Source of the DNA: Vanilla planifolia
Taxonomy: Eukaryota > Streptophyta > Magnoliopsida > Asparagales > Orchidaceae
Direction: 5' to 3'
DNA length: 64,000 bases
NCBI GenBank assembly: GCA_023846275.1
Contig: CM043875.1
Span: 21,952,593 to 22,016,592 of the forward strand
This document shows positions 15,272 through 28,647 of this stretch, one piece after another; the first letter of the stretch is position 1; each line of letters begins with the position of its first letter. A model generated the notes under the pieces. The model was given only the letters and a program-made list of their open reading frames with translations. It was not told where the DNA came from and did not search any database. The translations under genes were made by a program, and so were the position numbers.

Positions 15272-15500
15272 CTAGGTTACAAAGGTTCCATTTACCAAAC
15301 TTCTTAAATAATATTTTGATTGCATGAAGAGTGCCCATAGTGAGGTGGAAGTGTGAACCTTCCAATAGAGCTTAGCAATGAATGTTGCCCTTACCTCATC
15401 GAGATTCTTTAATCCTAGGACATTTTCTTCAATTGAGAGGAAAACATTATTCAAGCTAGTGCAATGATATCCACGACTTGCTCTGAATCTCCTCATAGAA
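15272..15500 (-). pseudogene. LINE 2 post-RT linker remnant
   Basis: A 74-codon frame contains VLGLKNLDEVRATFIAKLYW followed by KVHTSTSLWALFMQSKYY. It corresponds to the plant L1 segment usually reading GLGxRxLxxxNxALLAKxxWRLxxxPxSLWxxVxxxKY, found between the reverse transcriptase and RNase H domains. It ends within the frame and has no function on its own. Confidence 0.75.
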
Positions 15501-15829
15501 ATTATTTCATAAGTGTCTCTATTCTTTGGAGAATTTTAATTGGTGGGTAAGCAACCATCAAATAATATATTGGAATCATAGCAAGCACATGTGTAATAAA
15601 AAATAGCCTCCCATTCATGAAAAGAAAACTCTTCTTCTAGCCAATCATCTACTTTCTAGTCAACTCTATTACGTGCTAAAAATGCATCACTTTTTTCTCA
15701 TTTAGAAGAGTGCAACCTACATAATTAATTGGAAGGTTGCTTTGCTTGAAATCTAATATCTAATTAAATATTCTAGCTTGTCTTGGTTTGAGATAGTTAT
15801 TGCATATGAAAACACTCTTTTGAGAACTA

Positions 15830-16570
15830 AAATTTTGGTCCATGACTCCATGGAAATCTGAAAGAAATCTCATAATGTTTGTAACCAATTTCTTATCTCC
15901 ATTAATGAATATAATGAAATCATTTTCGAAGCTCAAATGAGACTTATTCAGATAGTCTCCAAGAATAACATCATTTAGAACTTTGCTTGGATAAGAAGAC
16001 TTTTCAACATATGACTAAAGACTTAAACTGATAGAATGAATATAAGAGGGGATCAAGGATTACATTATTTTAAGACACAAAAATCTTGAAAATCTCTATT
16101 ACTTAATAATGACAAAAAAACTAGTTTTTATCTAGAATGTTCATAATTAGCTTCATGAATTTGTCTAAAAAGTTGAACATATAGAAAAACTACCTTAAAA
16201 ATCTTAGAAGAGGCTATCAAATGCATTTCTTATATCAAGTTTGATAATGCAATTATTATCTTTAACTTTTTTATTGGTAGTATCAACCAATTCTTGAACT
16301 AAGACATTCATAATTATATCCCAATCCTTCACAAATCCTAATTTCTTAGGAGATAGTAATAAAGAAGAATTTTTTGTAGTCTAGTTGGTAGTAGTTTTGA
16401 AAACACTTTCTCAGCAAAACTACATAAGCATATGGACTTGTATTGATTAAACATTGCTAGATTATCTTTCTTTGGAATTAGTATTACATTTTCACTGGTA
16501 ATGCCTTTTAGAATTAGGTTATCCCCAAGAAAATCCTTTATTTTATCTGATACATGATTAGCAATCACAT
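15830..16570 (-). pseudogene. LINE 2 reverse transcriptase remnant
   Basis: On the - strand from 16,568 the frame reads LKGITSENVILIPKKDN and then NQYKSICLCSFAEKVFSKLL, which correspond to the LPxGxNxTxIxLIPKK and YRPISLCNVxYKIxSKLL segments of plant L1 reverse transcriptases. Further left, complement of about 15,950-15,815, is SHLSFENDFIIFINGDKKLV followed by IMRFLSDFHGVMDQNFSSQK. This is the catalytic box, with FADD changed to FEND, so the first catalytic Asp is lost. Confidence 0.85.
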
Positions 16571-17739
16571 CCCAACATTGACTATAAAAGACCCTATTAA
16601 ATCCATTTGAACTTAGAGCACTTTGTGAATCTAACTGAATTATAATTTATTTTATTTCATCCAATGTCACATTGTGTAACAAATTTTGGTTATTCTTTGT
16701 TAGTTTCTAGTGTAGGAAAAGAGTTAAGAAGGGAGGAAATTGTAATCCTTGGATAATCCATAAATAGAAGTTGGAAGTGTTTAATTGCTTCTTAGTAACT
16801 AGATCTTCTTCCTCAACCTAGTCACTTGAGGAGTCCTTAATCTTTTGAATATGAGCTTGCATTGCTTGTCATTAACAATTGCTTGAAAGAATTTCTTGTT
16901 TCTTTCACACTCTTTTAATAACCTAACCCATGCCTTTTTGTGCCTATTCTTCCTCATGTATAATCAAGAAAAGAAGCTAAACTTATGTTTTCAACAATTT
17001 TGATCTCAATTCCTTATTTTGAAGTAAAAAAGCCTTTCTCTTTTAATAACTTGTATTTTTGTGATGCTTAGTGTCTCAAAAATGTTGCCAAAATTTGACT
17101 TGTTTGATTCTTTAAGATAGGGTCTGTGGTGTTTTATTTTAAATGCATGTACACTTATCCTATAACAAGAGATAGGTAGCTTGTAGTTTTTCTCCATAGT
17201 GGACATAAGGGATTGATTGCTAAGCCACAAATTTTGAAACTTAAGCTACTTAGGAGTTGATTATGTCACTATATAGAAATAGAAGAGCATGATCAGATAT
17301 AACTTTGTTGAGATGTTATATATACTGGGGGTAAAGTATTAGTCTAATATTGAATCACAAGAACTCTATCCAATTTTATCCAAACCCATTTACATTTTCT
17401 TACTCTCAACCAAGTAAAGCAACTTCCCCAAAAAGGGAGTTCTCTAAGAGCATAGTAATCTATACATTCTATGAATTCTCTAATTGGTATGAGCTTAGGA
17501 GTGGAATGTCCTTTGTACTTATCTAAAGAGGCAATTATGTTAGAGTTTTCTCAAATTAGCCAAGACATATTGGAAGCATTAGTAATTAATCTACGATGTC
17601 ACCATAGATTCCTTTCATTCACAAAAGAACATTTTGCATAAACAGAAAAGCAACACACTTGAACATTCCAATCCTCATGGTTCACTAAACATTGTGTGAA
17701 TTGCTGCTTATTAAGCATGGATTGATAAGAGAAATGCTT

Positions 17740-17970
17740 TTTTTTGCAGAGTATCTATATTTTATTTGAAGCATTCCAAAAATCAAGGTCTAATTTTCTT
17801 TTAAGATCTTTCCTTTTATTTCCCATGGGCTCCATCAGAGCTATTATAATAGCCTTATGAGATTTTATTAGGAATTTAAGGTAGTTAATTGATTCATAAC
17901 CCACTACCTCCATAATATTCCAAAGGAGGACATTAGACATCATGTTCCAAATTATTAGCCATTTCAATAG
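17740..17970 (-). pseudogene. LINE 2 endonuclease remnant (N-terminal part)
   Basis: A 70-codon frame contains VLLWNIMEVVGYESINYLKF and then IKSHKAIIIALMEP. These are the counterparts of the WNxRGxG start and of the KxHxPDIxALxEP strand with the catalytic Glu of APE-type LINE endonucleases. The rest of the domain, leftward to about 17,000, is too broken to follow. Confidence 0.75.
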
Positions 17971-18554
17971 CTTGGGAGCTTCTTCTAGTGGCTTGCAGAC
18001 TACTTGTCTTGTTTGAGTTCATTTTACATTTTTTCTTAGAACTTTTATTGGAGACAAGTATAAATCCTTCTTCATCAAGTTGGAAGAGGCCAAAACATAA
18101 TGTTCTTTCTTAAAGTTCCTTGCTAACATTTTTAATGATTGAAGAACATTCTATTCTTATAGTAATTCATCCTAAGCAACATTAGCATTTAAGAGAGAGA
18201 TATCCCTTCTAGATTTTGTTAGATTGATAAATACAAGATGGTAATCATCAAAGATTTTATGAATATCACGGTTGTGTTCCATAAATTGGGTTTTCCCCTA
18301 GTTGAAGCATCGAGCAGCCTCCATAATTTTAGTGTCCAGCACATGAGTTTCCTTTGTTGAAGCTTAGAGGTGTAATGTGGAATTTCTAGAGTTTTGTCAT
18401 TAGCTGACAATTGAGTGGTTAGATTTTCCCTAACAACCTGAAGTTCGTGAACCATTGAAGACTCTTCAATTAAAGGAAGTGAAAAGAGGTAGATGGAGTA
18501 TCCTACTTCTCGAGAGTTCAATCAAGTTCTTCATTTGGAGGTTTGTTGTTTTTA

Positions 18555-18606
18555 TGTTGTTTGCATTGGTGTAAGGCATGCCCATTTTTGCAGCATCCCA
18601 TCACTA
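18555..18606 (-). pseudogene. LINE 2 CCHC zinc-knuckle remnant
   Basis: The - strand encodes VMGCCKNGHALHQCKQ. This fits CX4HX4C exactly, with the first Cys of the CX2CX4HX4C knuckle replaced by Val. Plant L1 elements carry such a knuckle at the end of a gag-like domain upstream of the endonuclease, and its position about 600 bp before the endonuclease start fits. The knuckle binds nucleic acid in the parent protein. Confidence 0.6.
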
Positions 18607-18610
18607 ACTT

Positions 18611-20099
18611 GGTAAATTATCACATAATACTTTTTGCCAGAAATGTTGTTAATCCCCTACTTTTTCGGTATTCTATATAGGATTTCTCATCACTTTATTT
18701 ACAATTTGCATTAATGACTTCATGCCATGTGTTCAAGTAATAGAACTAATCATCTTAGAATTAAAAATGTGCATTAGATTTACTACAATCTTTGTGATGA
18801 AGAATTTATTTAAGAACAATCAATAATAATTAAGGTTATTTTACTATGGTAACTTATGAATGATGTTATTTAAAGCTATCTCACAATACACTTATGAATC
18901 ACAAGTATGGTATACTTCAAAACAAAACCTAAGTTTTGTATTTGAAATCAATTAAGGTTTCTTGCTTCACGTTAAGCATTATTTCTTAGTGTTAAGGCTT
19001 GATGATAAGCTTGCAATGATGAAAAGACCTTAAAAGAGACTTTGGATGGATTTAAGGTAAGGGAGAGCCCTCAGGTTCCTTATAAAGAGGGTTTGGGAGA
19101 CTTGGTTAAGCCTTTAGGAAGACTAGGGTTATAGATTGTCTCAATTTTGTTTGGTCAGAGGAAGAGTTTAACTTAAAAATTTTAACATAAGTACTCTATG
19201 CTTAACTGTTAGTTAATATCTAAGTTTTGTTGAAATTTTCTACTTGAAAAGATAAGCCTAAATGGACATGTAAATTACCAAAAAGGTATTGGTAGCCTTG
19301 GGTTTGTCCAATGAGTTGAACGTAATGCTTGGCCATTTACATGTAATATAAGGGAAGACCTAAAAAATAATCTTAGATGGCTTCTAAGGAAGAAGGTTAG
19401 GTCTTCCTTCAAGAAATTATAATGAATTTAGAATGCGTTGAAGAAAATCTTGGAAAATTTAATCTCATTGTGTAAAAAACTCTTTTCTTTTTCTCCTTCT
19501 TTCATTATTCCTCACCGCTTTTATACATGCATTTTTTTCATTGTTACTCTAAAAAGAAGGCTTGGTTATGATGACTAGGGTTGAGAATATTTTGTAGACA
19601 GATCATAAAATGTGTTAGTTTGCAAAATGACTCAAATTTTCAAATAATATATATTTGGAAAGACTTAAAAAAGATGAGCATGATGGTGGTTTGTTTGTAA
19701 TTTTTTGAGGCTAAATACAAATGTTATGAATTAATTGAGTTGGATTAAGTGCAAATGGTCATTAATCTTAAGCACCAGAGATTAAGAAACCTCCTTAAGT
19801 GCTTAATACAATTCATGTCAACCCTTTTGGCTCTTCGCTATTACCTAGCTCCAATTAGTGATCACCATTCACCCCTCATTAATTCCCCTCCTTTATTCTC
19901 TCTATCTTTTTCTCTTTTATGACCTTCCACTAATCACATCAAGTGGACACTAGCTTTTGCCCATTAGTCTATTACCTTATTTTTTCTTCCATTGTCTCTT
20001 TTCCTCCCTTAGTCCTTTTTTGTTTTTCCTCCTTTTTTTCTATCATCCTCTTACTCTATTTGTACCATCACCACCAAACAGCTTATAGACATTTAGTCA
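18611..20099. other. unresolved AT-rich DNA
   Basis: No gene or element end is recognisable. A pyrimidine-rich stretch at about 19,880-20,050 (many CTTTT, CCTCC words on the + strand) stands out but has no repeat structure I can define. Confidence 0.35.
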
Positions 20100-20330
20100 T
20101 GTTTGGTCATTGAGGCACATTAAGAGATAGGGATGAATTGGTTGTGCTTTCATAAAATTCTTTTTCAAAGAATGCTCAAGTAAAGTTCTTTTATAAATGT
20201 TTAAGACTATTCAATTCCACAAATAAATGTAAAAAAATAAATAAATGAAGCAAAAGATATACAATAATTTTTAGGTTATTTGACTCAATCTAAGAGCCTA
20301 CACCACTCCCAAGCCTACAAGCTTAAACAC
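20100..20330 (-). mobile_element. Copia-type LTR remnant, U5 end, - strand
   Basis: Complement of 20,317-20,260 reads GGGAGTGGTGTAGGC, then TTGAGTCAAATAACCTAAAAATT. This is a decayed form of the GGATGTAGGC...GAACCACxTAAAAAT motif pair, followed by the end motif (complement of 20,136-20,116, CAATTCATCCCTATCTCTTA). Spacing and order match the other copies. The remaining U3 part to the right is not recognisable. Confidence 0.4.
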
Positions 20331-23300
20331 CACTAAAACCCTCCTTTTACAAAGTTAGGAGGAGATACCCAATACAAGTGAGCCATTTCATGGATTAGGT
20401 ACAACCACAACTCCATATTAAACAACCCAAAGTTGGGCCAAATCCCTCCACATTAAATAAATAAGAGATGTGTGAAATCCTTTTTATATTAAATATCTCA
20501 AAGATGGGGAGAGAACAAATCACACATGATTCTAAAAAAATATAAAGAAAAATATAATTATAGTTAGATATATATACAAATATAGTTAACTAAAAGATTA
20601 ATTGTGGTACTAAATATAACCAGGAGCTTGTGAAATAAAGGTTCTTAGATGATGTAGAAAATGTATAACTATCTTGATAAGGGAATGCAAATGTTTAATT
20701 CCTTGTAAACTCCTTGCACACACTTGGATGACCCAAAATGATTTTTAGTTACAGTTCACTCATTTAGCTTTCTAGTTGTGTACTATAAAGCAAAGAGGTA
20801 CTTAAAAGTTCTAGAGTGATTTGATAAGAGAACCTACATATTCTAAATGTCTAGAGTCATATTTATAAGCAACAGATGCTTAAATCACCTCCAATGAATC
20901 TCTAAATGGCTATGTCTATACCACAATTTTCAATCAAACTATTCTAACTTGTGTGCATGGTAGGATGGCATGGGCTACTATTAAGTGTATGGCACATATA
21001 AGTGCTATAGCTTTGTATGTACAAGACATGCAGTGTGATTGGCATATATGCAATTAGTGTAGATTCCATCACATTGCAATAACTATAGTAATTTTAGGAT
21101 TCCAAAGATTTGAAATAATGCATTTTAAGAATTAATATAACTCAAAACTTTGATGCATTCAACTAAATAAAGATCAACTATGTGAATATAATTGTTTAAG
21201 TTAATTTAAGCTTAAGATTCATTATAGTAATTATAAAATTTTGTAATAAAAACCTTTCCATCTTATTTCTTAATATCAATTTAATAATAAGTCTAAGTCA
21301 TGAGTTAAAAAGGTAATAAGTGAGTTCTTTATGCTTCTCATGATTTTCAATGATCTTATTAATTGTATTTGTCTAGTCATACTATATGCAAATTACCATA
21401 AGATTAAATCTTATGGTAATTCTATATATAAATGCAAATGTGTTTGTGTGCAAACTCTTCATAATTAAGGTAAATATCATATTAATCTTTTGGCACAAGT
21501 CCATAGAAAGTAATCATCTTTTTGCCAAAAGCTTTGGACAAGTACACACCATTAATGTTGCTCCTTCATCTTCATGTCTTTGAAGCTTTGTGAAGATTAG
21601 CTAATTTGGGAACTTGCTAAGCTACTCTATGATAGGCCATTACCAAGTCTACCTATCTTATATATAACTTATAGAAATGTAAAATAGACATACAAGATCA
21701 CAATAATAATAAACACTTAAAGGTTTTGTTATCATCAAAACCTAATATTGCTTTTGGGTTCATAGGGTTCAATAATTTAATTGACATTAGTCCTTTACTA
21801 ACCTACTCGTCCACTCCCACAACTCCTCCTTGCCTTGTGCTCCATATTTGAGATTTCGAAATTCTTGTTGTGTCATGACAGATGATTCCTCTTATTATGA
21901 GTCACCATAGCTAAGTAATACATACCCGTCTTACATAACCTGTTCAATACAATATGTTTGTTAGCCCTTAGGTTCTTCATAATACTTAGTAATGTTTGAA
22001 TGAAGTGTTAAACAAGTAAATAAATAAATAAATAGATTTTAAAATTTTGATTTTAGACATTAATTTAGAACATTTATAAGATTTTCTAGTATATATATAT
22101 TTATTTTAATTATGTTTCAAAATAATAATAATAGAGTTACAAATATCATTGTTTCTTCGAATTGGAAAATTATGTGAGTAGCTAAATATGTAGTATAGAG
22201 TTTCTACAAAAACTTGTTTGGAAATTATTATGACTATAGGTTAACTTTTGAAATCCAAAAGCATAAGAAAGTTACATGGTGTGGCTATGTTTTTACAGTG
22301 TAACTTATTGTGCATTTGGTATTCTAAAGGATAATTGATCCATATTAATGTATAAATTGCCCCATTAGACAATTTGATAATGCATAACATGTAAATAAAT
22401 AATTATTATTTTGTTTATTGGTTATTTCAAAAAAAAACACATCACTATTCCCTTCATATACATTTCAATATTTCTCTTAGAACTTTAATATGAAAGAGGA
22501 ATATCGATGTATTGTGTGTATTAAGGTCAATATAGAGAGGTTTGTAAAAATTGCTTTTAAAATACAACATGTACAAATTAATTTTTATATCAACATTACT
22601 AAATCGAATAGGAACATGAGACGTCTATAAGACAACATAAGTTATGTTAATGTGCACAATGTATTATGAGTAAAGCATGATATTATATATTCATAATCTA
22701 AACTTATTCTTTTAATATGAATCGATAATTTGAGACATTGTAAACTAGAAATGAGAATAACACTTTAACAAATGATGAATAACCCAACCAAACTAACCAC
22801 AAGAATTCAAGCTTGAATTAACAAATTTGTCAAATTTGACCTATTAAAGTAATGTTTTTAAAACATTTATGTCCTTGTAAGTCATGCAGTCACAAATATT
22901 GCATGTTATATGGAATAATGAAAAGGAACATCCAAAAGAAGAACTTCTAATGGATACACTTTATAGAATTGGCATTGATAGGATAATGTTCTATGAAAAG
23001 AGCAAAAAGACCATGAATTAAAAATTAAAAATTTTTGCGTTTAAGTTAGCCAAAATAATGAGTCAAATTCCATGAGAAAAGAGCTATTTGTAGGAATTGC
23101 TAAGCCATTTTTGGCTAGTGGTGTTTTACACCCATCTTTTGGCAAGCCAAATAAGACCTTAGTTGACTAAGGTGGGTTCCCATCCCTCTTGACAACCACA
23201 TGATGACAATGTTATTTGCATTAAACACTTAAATTTAGAAATATAAGATGGCAATTTATGATAAAGGAGCTTTGAATTTGATTTTGTCATGAGTTAATAC

Positions 23301-23557
23301 AATTTAAAAAGGAGATTTGGACACTTTAACCTTAGCCATGTCATACAAGAGGCACCCTTATTTTAGGAAACAATTAAACAGCCTTATTGAGAATTTTGGA
23401 GCAATTTCTTATAGCAATTAAAGAAGAGCTAGTCGTGTGTTTTGCCTGAAAAAAACTAGCTAAACTCTTTAATATGCCTTAATCGCAAGAACCTTATTTA
23501 GCTAGTTATATAAGATCTTATAGAGTGGTTTTGTCTTGATAAAGAAAGAGAAGTTTG
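20331..23557. other. unresolved AT-rich DNA
   Basis: No coding region is supported. A perfect inverted repeat at 21,391-21,421 is listed separately. GC drops very low through 22,020-22,700, and no domain motif could be read in any frame. Confidence 0.4.
21391..21421. repeat. perfect 14-bp inverted repeat (hairpin)
   Basis: Arms at 21,391-21,404 and 21,408-21,421 are exact complements (AATTACCATAAGAT and its reverse) around a 3-base loop, TAA. The design, AT-rich arms with a three-base TTA/TAA loop, is the same as that of the hairpin at 46-86, although the arm sequences differ apart from the shared CATAAGA word. Confidence 0.85.
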
Positions 23558-25180
23558 TGTAATTCACATAAAAGGGAGGTGAATTGTGGGATTTAAATAT
23601 TATTATTTTTGTTATTTTAGATTATTATTTTTTTTCTAAAACTTTTTTTATAAAAAATACTTTTTTTCATAGAAAACCATGATACTCAATATTATATAAA
23701 TAAGTTTTAATTTTTATGATTAAGAAAAATAAAAATAAGAATTAGAAATATATATAATTTTTGAAGTAGTTTGGTTCAAGATAGAACTTACATCCACTGC
23801 CAATGAATGGAAAAAACGCTATTACCATCAACCACAACTTGAGATGTTTTCTTATGATTTACCTCAATCTTACTAGTTTATCAGTTCAACTATAATAAGG
23901 ATTTTGGGAGTTTAACCAACTCAGTTTTTTAACATGGTCAAACAAGACTTAGTCTTTCATAAATATTGGGAGCCCAACCCAAAAAGATAAAAACAATGAG
24001 AAAAAAGTTCTAATAAAAAACATAAAATGTTTCTTATGCTTGATTAAGATTTAAAATAAAGCATAATAAGCTTAAAACTATAGAGAGAAATAAGCTAATG
24101 AAAGCTTAAAGGGTTTAGATTTAGCTAAAAAATTCGAAATTTTTAATTAGTACTAAGCCATAGAGTGTAGCTATGACATTTTACACCAGAGTATCATGCA
24201 ATGCTTCTTTGAGAACTTAAAATTGTGTTCACATTCATTAGCCATTTCTTTCAAAAAGGTTAGACTTTTGTTGAAAATAATTTAATCATAACTACTAAGG
24301 AGTCAAGGAAAAGTACTTTCACAAGATGCTACAAAATAACTTCAAAAATCTCTTCCAAATAACTTCTACATCGACTCAAACAATGGCTATAGAAATAGTC
24401 AATATGTAGGATCAACCAGATGGATTCAATTGGAGAATATCTAGATTATTAGATCTTTGAATGTAAATATGAATGAGTTATGGATGGTTGGATCAAAGAG
24501 GATTATAATTGAGCCATCCAAACATCTTGAATAAGATCTATATCATTTTATTCATCAATTATATAGGTGATAATAATCTTAATCATAAGATTCAAATTAG
24601 AGAGATCTAGGTCATCCTAAGTGAAAGATATATCATTTGAAAAGGTAGAATTAATCAAAGTCATCCCATTAAACTAGTAGAGAACTTGTTAATTCAATTT
24701 CAAACCTTGAACAAATGCCTATAGATAGTGAAAGCTCCATCATTAAATCGATGATCAGATGGTGAGAAGTAACTGACCAAGCATTACATAACTGAATGTG
24801 GGTAAACATTTTAGTCTTACATGATGCAAGTGTTCAAATTTTTATTATTTATAAGGATTTCTATATGTGCATAATGCAAGCAAGATCATGGGGTTGACTC
24901 TCCCCTTGTGTGCTGTGATTTCATCACTTTGGCCATTTGTATGCATAAAGGATTACAGGTTAACATTTTGGGTCTTACCAGACCCAAAGCACACTTTATA
25001 CAAGTCTTATATGATTTGATGCTTCCTCACCTTACCCTAATCAAGTTCATGACTACACCTTGACATGGTTTAGGCCCAACATGACTTGGTTCCAGTTAGT
25101 CTCCATGTCCGAGGCTTCCTAGGCCCGCACGGGCTTGGTTAACCTGAGTGCTTTACATTTAGGCCATGCTTGAGTTTATG
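23558..25180 (-). mobile_element. Copia-type LTR remnant B, - strand
   Basis: On the - strand it shows, in order, a GC-richer block with CCTAGG-type words (25,180-25,020), a GATCAGATGG-containing U3-like stretch, the motif pair GCAGTGGATGTAAG and TTGAACCAAACTAC (complement of 23,800-23,765), the end motif CAATTCACCTCCCTTTTATG (complement of 23,585-23,566) and a terminal GAATTACA ending at 23,558. Order and spacing match copies A and C. The right boundary is estimated. It carries no open reading frame of note. Confidence 0.5.
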
Positions 25181-25187
25181 GCTTAGA

Positions 25188-25204
25188 ATATATATATATA
25201 TATA
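25188..25204. repeat. short (AT)n tract
   Basis: Seventeen bases of alternating A and T directly to the right of LTR remnant B. The equivalent place in copies A and C is also an A/T-only tract, so this probably belongs to the element rather than being a separate microsatellite. Confidence 0.8.
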
Positions 25205-28200
25205 ATAATGAAAAATTAATAGAATTATTTTTATTATATTTTATTTTTTTAATTTAACCAAAATTCAATAATAGACCTAATATGAAATTTGACAAAGATG
25301 AATAAGTAAGACTTAACCAAATTGTGGTGAATGAGAGAGCTGATTAAGGTTGGTTAAGTGAAAATGGAATCCTAAATGTTTTCTAAAGTAAGCAAAGGAT
25401 TGAACACTTTGAAATCTTATGTAAGATTTAAAAGTGATATGAATGGATTGATATGTCTTATAATTAATAATCAATAAGCTAACATTCTATTTTATAACAA
25501 TTTTTTTTTCAAAATTAATGTGAATGTCTTTAATCCTTGAAACTTGTTGAATACTCCAAGATATTTTGAAGAGTACTAAATCAACATCTTCAAAAGTATA
25601 TAATTTATTCTTCACAACTAAACTTTATTCATAATAAGCAAGCTTATTAGAACAAAAACTAAATATTTATAACTTGACTTATCAAACACAAGTGTGACCT
25701 TACATTGGAGTTTATGAACCTTAGTCATAAGGAATTACAAGGAAGATCACACTCGAGAGGAGCAAAGATAAGGAGACAACCTAAGAGCAAGGAATGGTAT
25801 AGGAAATGTACAAGTTTTATATAAGAAGAAGAAGATTCCTTGGAGTAGTCTACTATACATCTTAAAAGTAAGATAAACCTTAAGAATATACATTAAATTT
25901 AAATATATGCTAGGTGTAAAGATAAACATGCATGTGAAAATATATGTGTCCATTATCATGCGATATTATGCTTAGATTGTTTCTTATGAAACTAACTTAA
26001 GGAGAGCTAATGTTAAAATGGAGATAATCCTTCTTAAAAGCATGTTTTTGATATTATTTTTATATTTTGTATATGAATATTTAATTAAGATATATGGAAA
26101 ATAATCATTTAAGACATGATGATATGTTTTTGGGATTAAAGTCTTGCTTAAGGTTAGAAAACATTGATTTCATGATTTTTACATGAAATAATGGATAACT
26201 TTAGTTTAGTTAATTTTAATCATAATCTTATTATCATGGCAAGAAAATTACATAATTATGTTTTTTATCATGCAAATTGATAGCTTAGGTTATGAAAGAA
26301 CTCATAATTTTTAGATAAATTCTTACTTCAAAAGAATTATGAATGTTAGCTAAATGTTAAGGATGATCTCATAACAAGGATTTAAGTTTTATTTTATATG
26401 AGTACTAGTAGGCAAAATGTTAAATCATTTGGTGAATTATCACATGAAAATTTAGATTTATTGATGGTTGGGAATAAACACGAGATGTAGTTTTATTTTG
26501 TGCTTAAAACAAAGAAAATCATGATGTCATGTCTATGTTATAATCATTCTCAAGATGACATAATTTATTCTATTTTTATGATGCTAAGAACTCATGGGTG
26601 TTTTATATTTATTACAAGTATTTGATGAAGGTATGAATGGAAAGTGCAACATGAAAAATTATGTGAAAGTTTAGTTTAGTTCATGATGAATTTTATGTTG
26701 CCAAAGTTAGTGATAAACCATAACAAATTTACCAATGATAGAACAAAAAATGTTAAGGAAAGATATTGACTATATTCTTATGTAATTATGTTCTAAGATT
26801 AGGTGATGAACCCTTACATTATATTATGCATTTATGGCTAAACCTCGTGATGATTCTTGCAACCAAAACTATGTATGCCTATTTAGCTTGGTTACATGGT
26901 TTAGTTAAGGCCATGTGAAGCATGGTTAGAACTTTGATAGGACCTAAATGTCTTTTATGGTGCTTAGAGCTTATAACGTATAGATGGGTAGTTTTAGAGG
27001 TTTGATTTGGACCTTAAAGGAATGGTAGGTTGAGTGAAGGTCTCGGTTATGCTAGCAAGATTGGTTGGAAGTTAGCTATTAATAATTAGATTAAGACTAG
27101 ATTAAGTTCAATAAGGTAACATGATCATTATTATCTTGTTTTATTTAAGGGTGATAGATAATGTTTTGGCCATGTATTATTTAGGGTTAATATATGTTAT
27201 TCTTGACCATATATGATTAGAGTTAGAAGTTGATATCCTTGGTTATGCATGATTTAGATTTAAGGATGATGATCTTGATTATGCATGATTAGACTTGTAG
27301 GATGTTGATTTGACCAGTTATAATTTTTAAGGATAAGGAGTTATATAAACTTAGCAATATGTATGACAATTTAGTCTTTATATTCTTTAAGTAAGAGGAT
27401 TAAATTCTACAAAATAATGAAGCTTAGATCAAAAGAAGTGCTAAGTCATCTCTAGTTTGGCTTAAAAGTGATTTGTGGCTTTTGGAGGAATCTTAGGACT
27501 TAGTGATTAAGGTACTTCTTTAGTAAACTTTTGACTTAGGTAAGATCTATTTCTAAATTAAGACCAAGTATGAAATTATGTGGTAAAGATGGACTTATTA
27601 GCTTAGGTCATGCTTTGGAATTGAGTGGTAAGGCTTGGCTAAGAACTTCAATAGTATTAAGAGACTTTGTAAAGGCTTGTTGATGTCTTTTATAATAAGA
27701 AGAGCTCTTGAGTTCCTTATAATGAGGCTTAAGAGCCTCTAGTTGTCTTAGAAGAAAGCTAAGATTAAGTAATGGACTTTGTAATGCTTAGCAAAAGAAT
27801 GATGATTTGGTCAAGTAAGATATAAGGCTAGATATTTAAAAACCTTGGATTTGAATTTATATATATATTTAGATTTTGAATTCAAATCTAGTTAAGAACT
27901 TAAGTAGCCTTAGAAATAGAGTTATAGGGTAAGGAACTTTATGAGTAAACTAAGGAATAAAAGGATGATAGTCTTAGTTTGTAAATTTATGATGATTAGG
28001 TCATGGTATTTAAAGAAATATATTAGGTATTAAATAATGTAGCTTTTAGGTAGACCCAAATAAAGCTTAGATTAGCTTTAGTTTAGCTTAATTGATACTT
28101 ATATTTTAGATTTTAGCTTAAGAAAACCCTTATGATGGAATTTACATTGAAATAGGAACCTAAAAAATTGATGAGTTTGAGGAATGCTTTAGTTAAGTCC

Positions 28201-28642
28201 TTGGTTTAATAAGACCCTTAGTTAATCTTAGATGAAGTTTAGTTGAGTTAAAAGAACCTAGTTTTTGGCCTTAGATGTGATTTTAGATTCTACTAAGGGG
28301 TTGGTTGTTCTCTTGGATATTGGCTAAACCCTAGGAATAGCTTGATTATTTGGGTGAGATTTATGAGTAGCCCTAATTAAGCTCTTAGGCCATGGGTTGG
28401 ACAACTTATATGGTTGTCCAAGTGTTGAATGTGGCTCAGGAGACTTCTTTGGGAAGGATGGCTTAAATTTGCTTATGAGATATAAGAGTCATCGTACGAA
28501 TTCAAAAGAACCTAAGTTCAAAAAGATTGATCATGACATAGCAAATGTTGATAATTGTTAAAGCTAAGGATTAGAACTAGAGCGGAACCTCAATTGGTAA
28601 CCATATAAGCAAACATATCAAAATTAGGATCCTAATGAAATA
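25205..28642. other. unresolved AT-rich DNA, purine-biased on the + strand
   Basis: No gene is recognisable. From about 26,000 the + strand is rich in TTAGG, AAGGT and TTAAG words, and the same texture continues to the right of the solo LTR (31,696-32,340). That continuity supports the solo LTR having inserted into one older repeat. The minisatellite at 27,166-27,340 lies inside. Confidence 0.45.
27166..27340 (+). repeat. minisatellite, about 36-bp unit, 5 copies
   Basis: Successive copies start at 27,166, 27,203, 27,239, 27,275 and 27,310, giving unit lengths of 37, 36, 36 and 35 bp and a partial fifth. Each starts with TTGRYYATRYATGATTAG or a close variant and ends near GTTGATC. Copies 3 and 4 are the most alike (TTGRTTATGCATGATT in both). 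Divergence between neighbours is moderate, so the array is old. Confidence 0.75.
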
Positions 28643-28647
28643 TTTAG
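28643..28647. repeat. target site duplication of the solo LTR, left copy (TTTAG)
   Basis: TTTAG directly precedes the TG end of the LTR and recurs directly after its CA end at 31,691-31,695. Five base pairs is the usual duplication length for Ty3/Gypsy and Copia integrases. Confidence 0.9.

Larger units (their letters stand above)
14170..18610 (-). mobile_element. LINE 2: degenerate L1-type retrotransposon, - strand
   Basis: A second LINE, reading right to left. In order it shows a zinc-knuckle remnant (about 18,600), endonuclease start (about 17,950), reverse transcriptase (16,570 to about 15,830), the C-terminal linker (about 15,500-15,270) and RNase H end (about 14,440-14,170). The element is about 4.4 kb with all its main modules, so it may be near full length on the coding side, but it carries many stops. 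No target duplication found. Confidence 0.85.
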
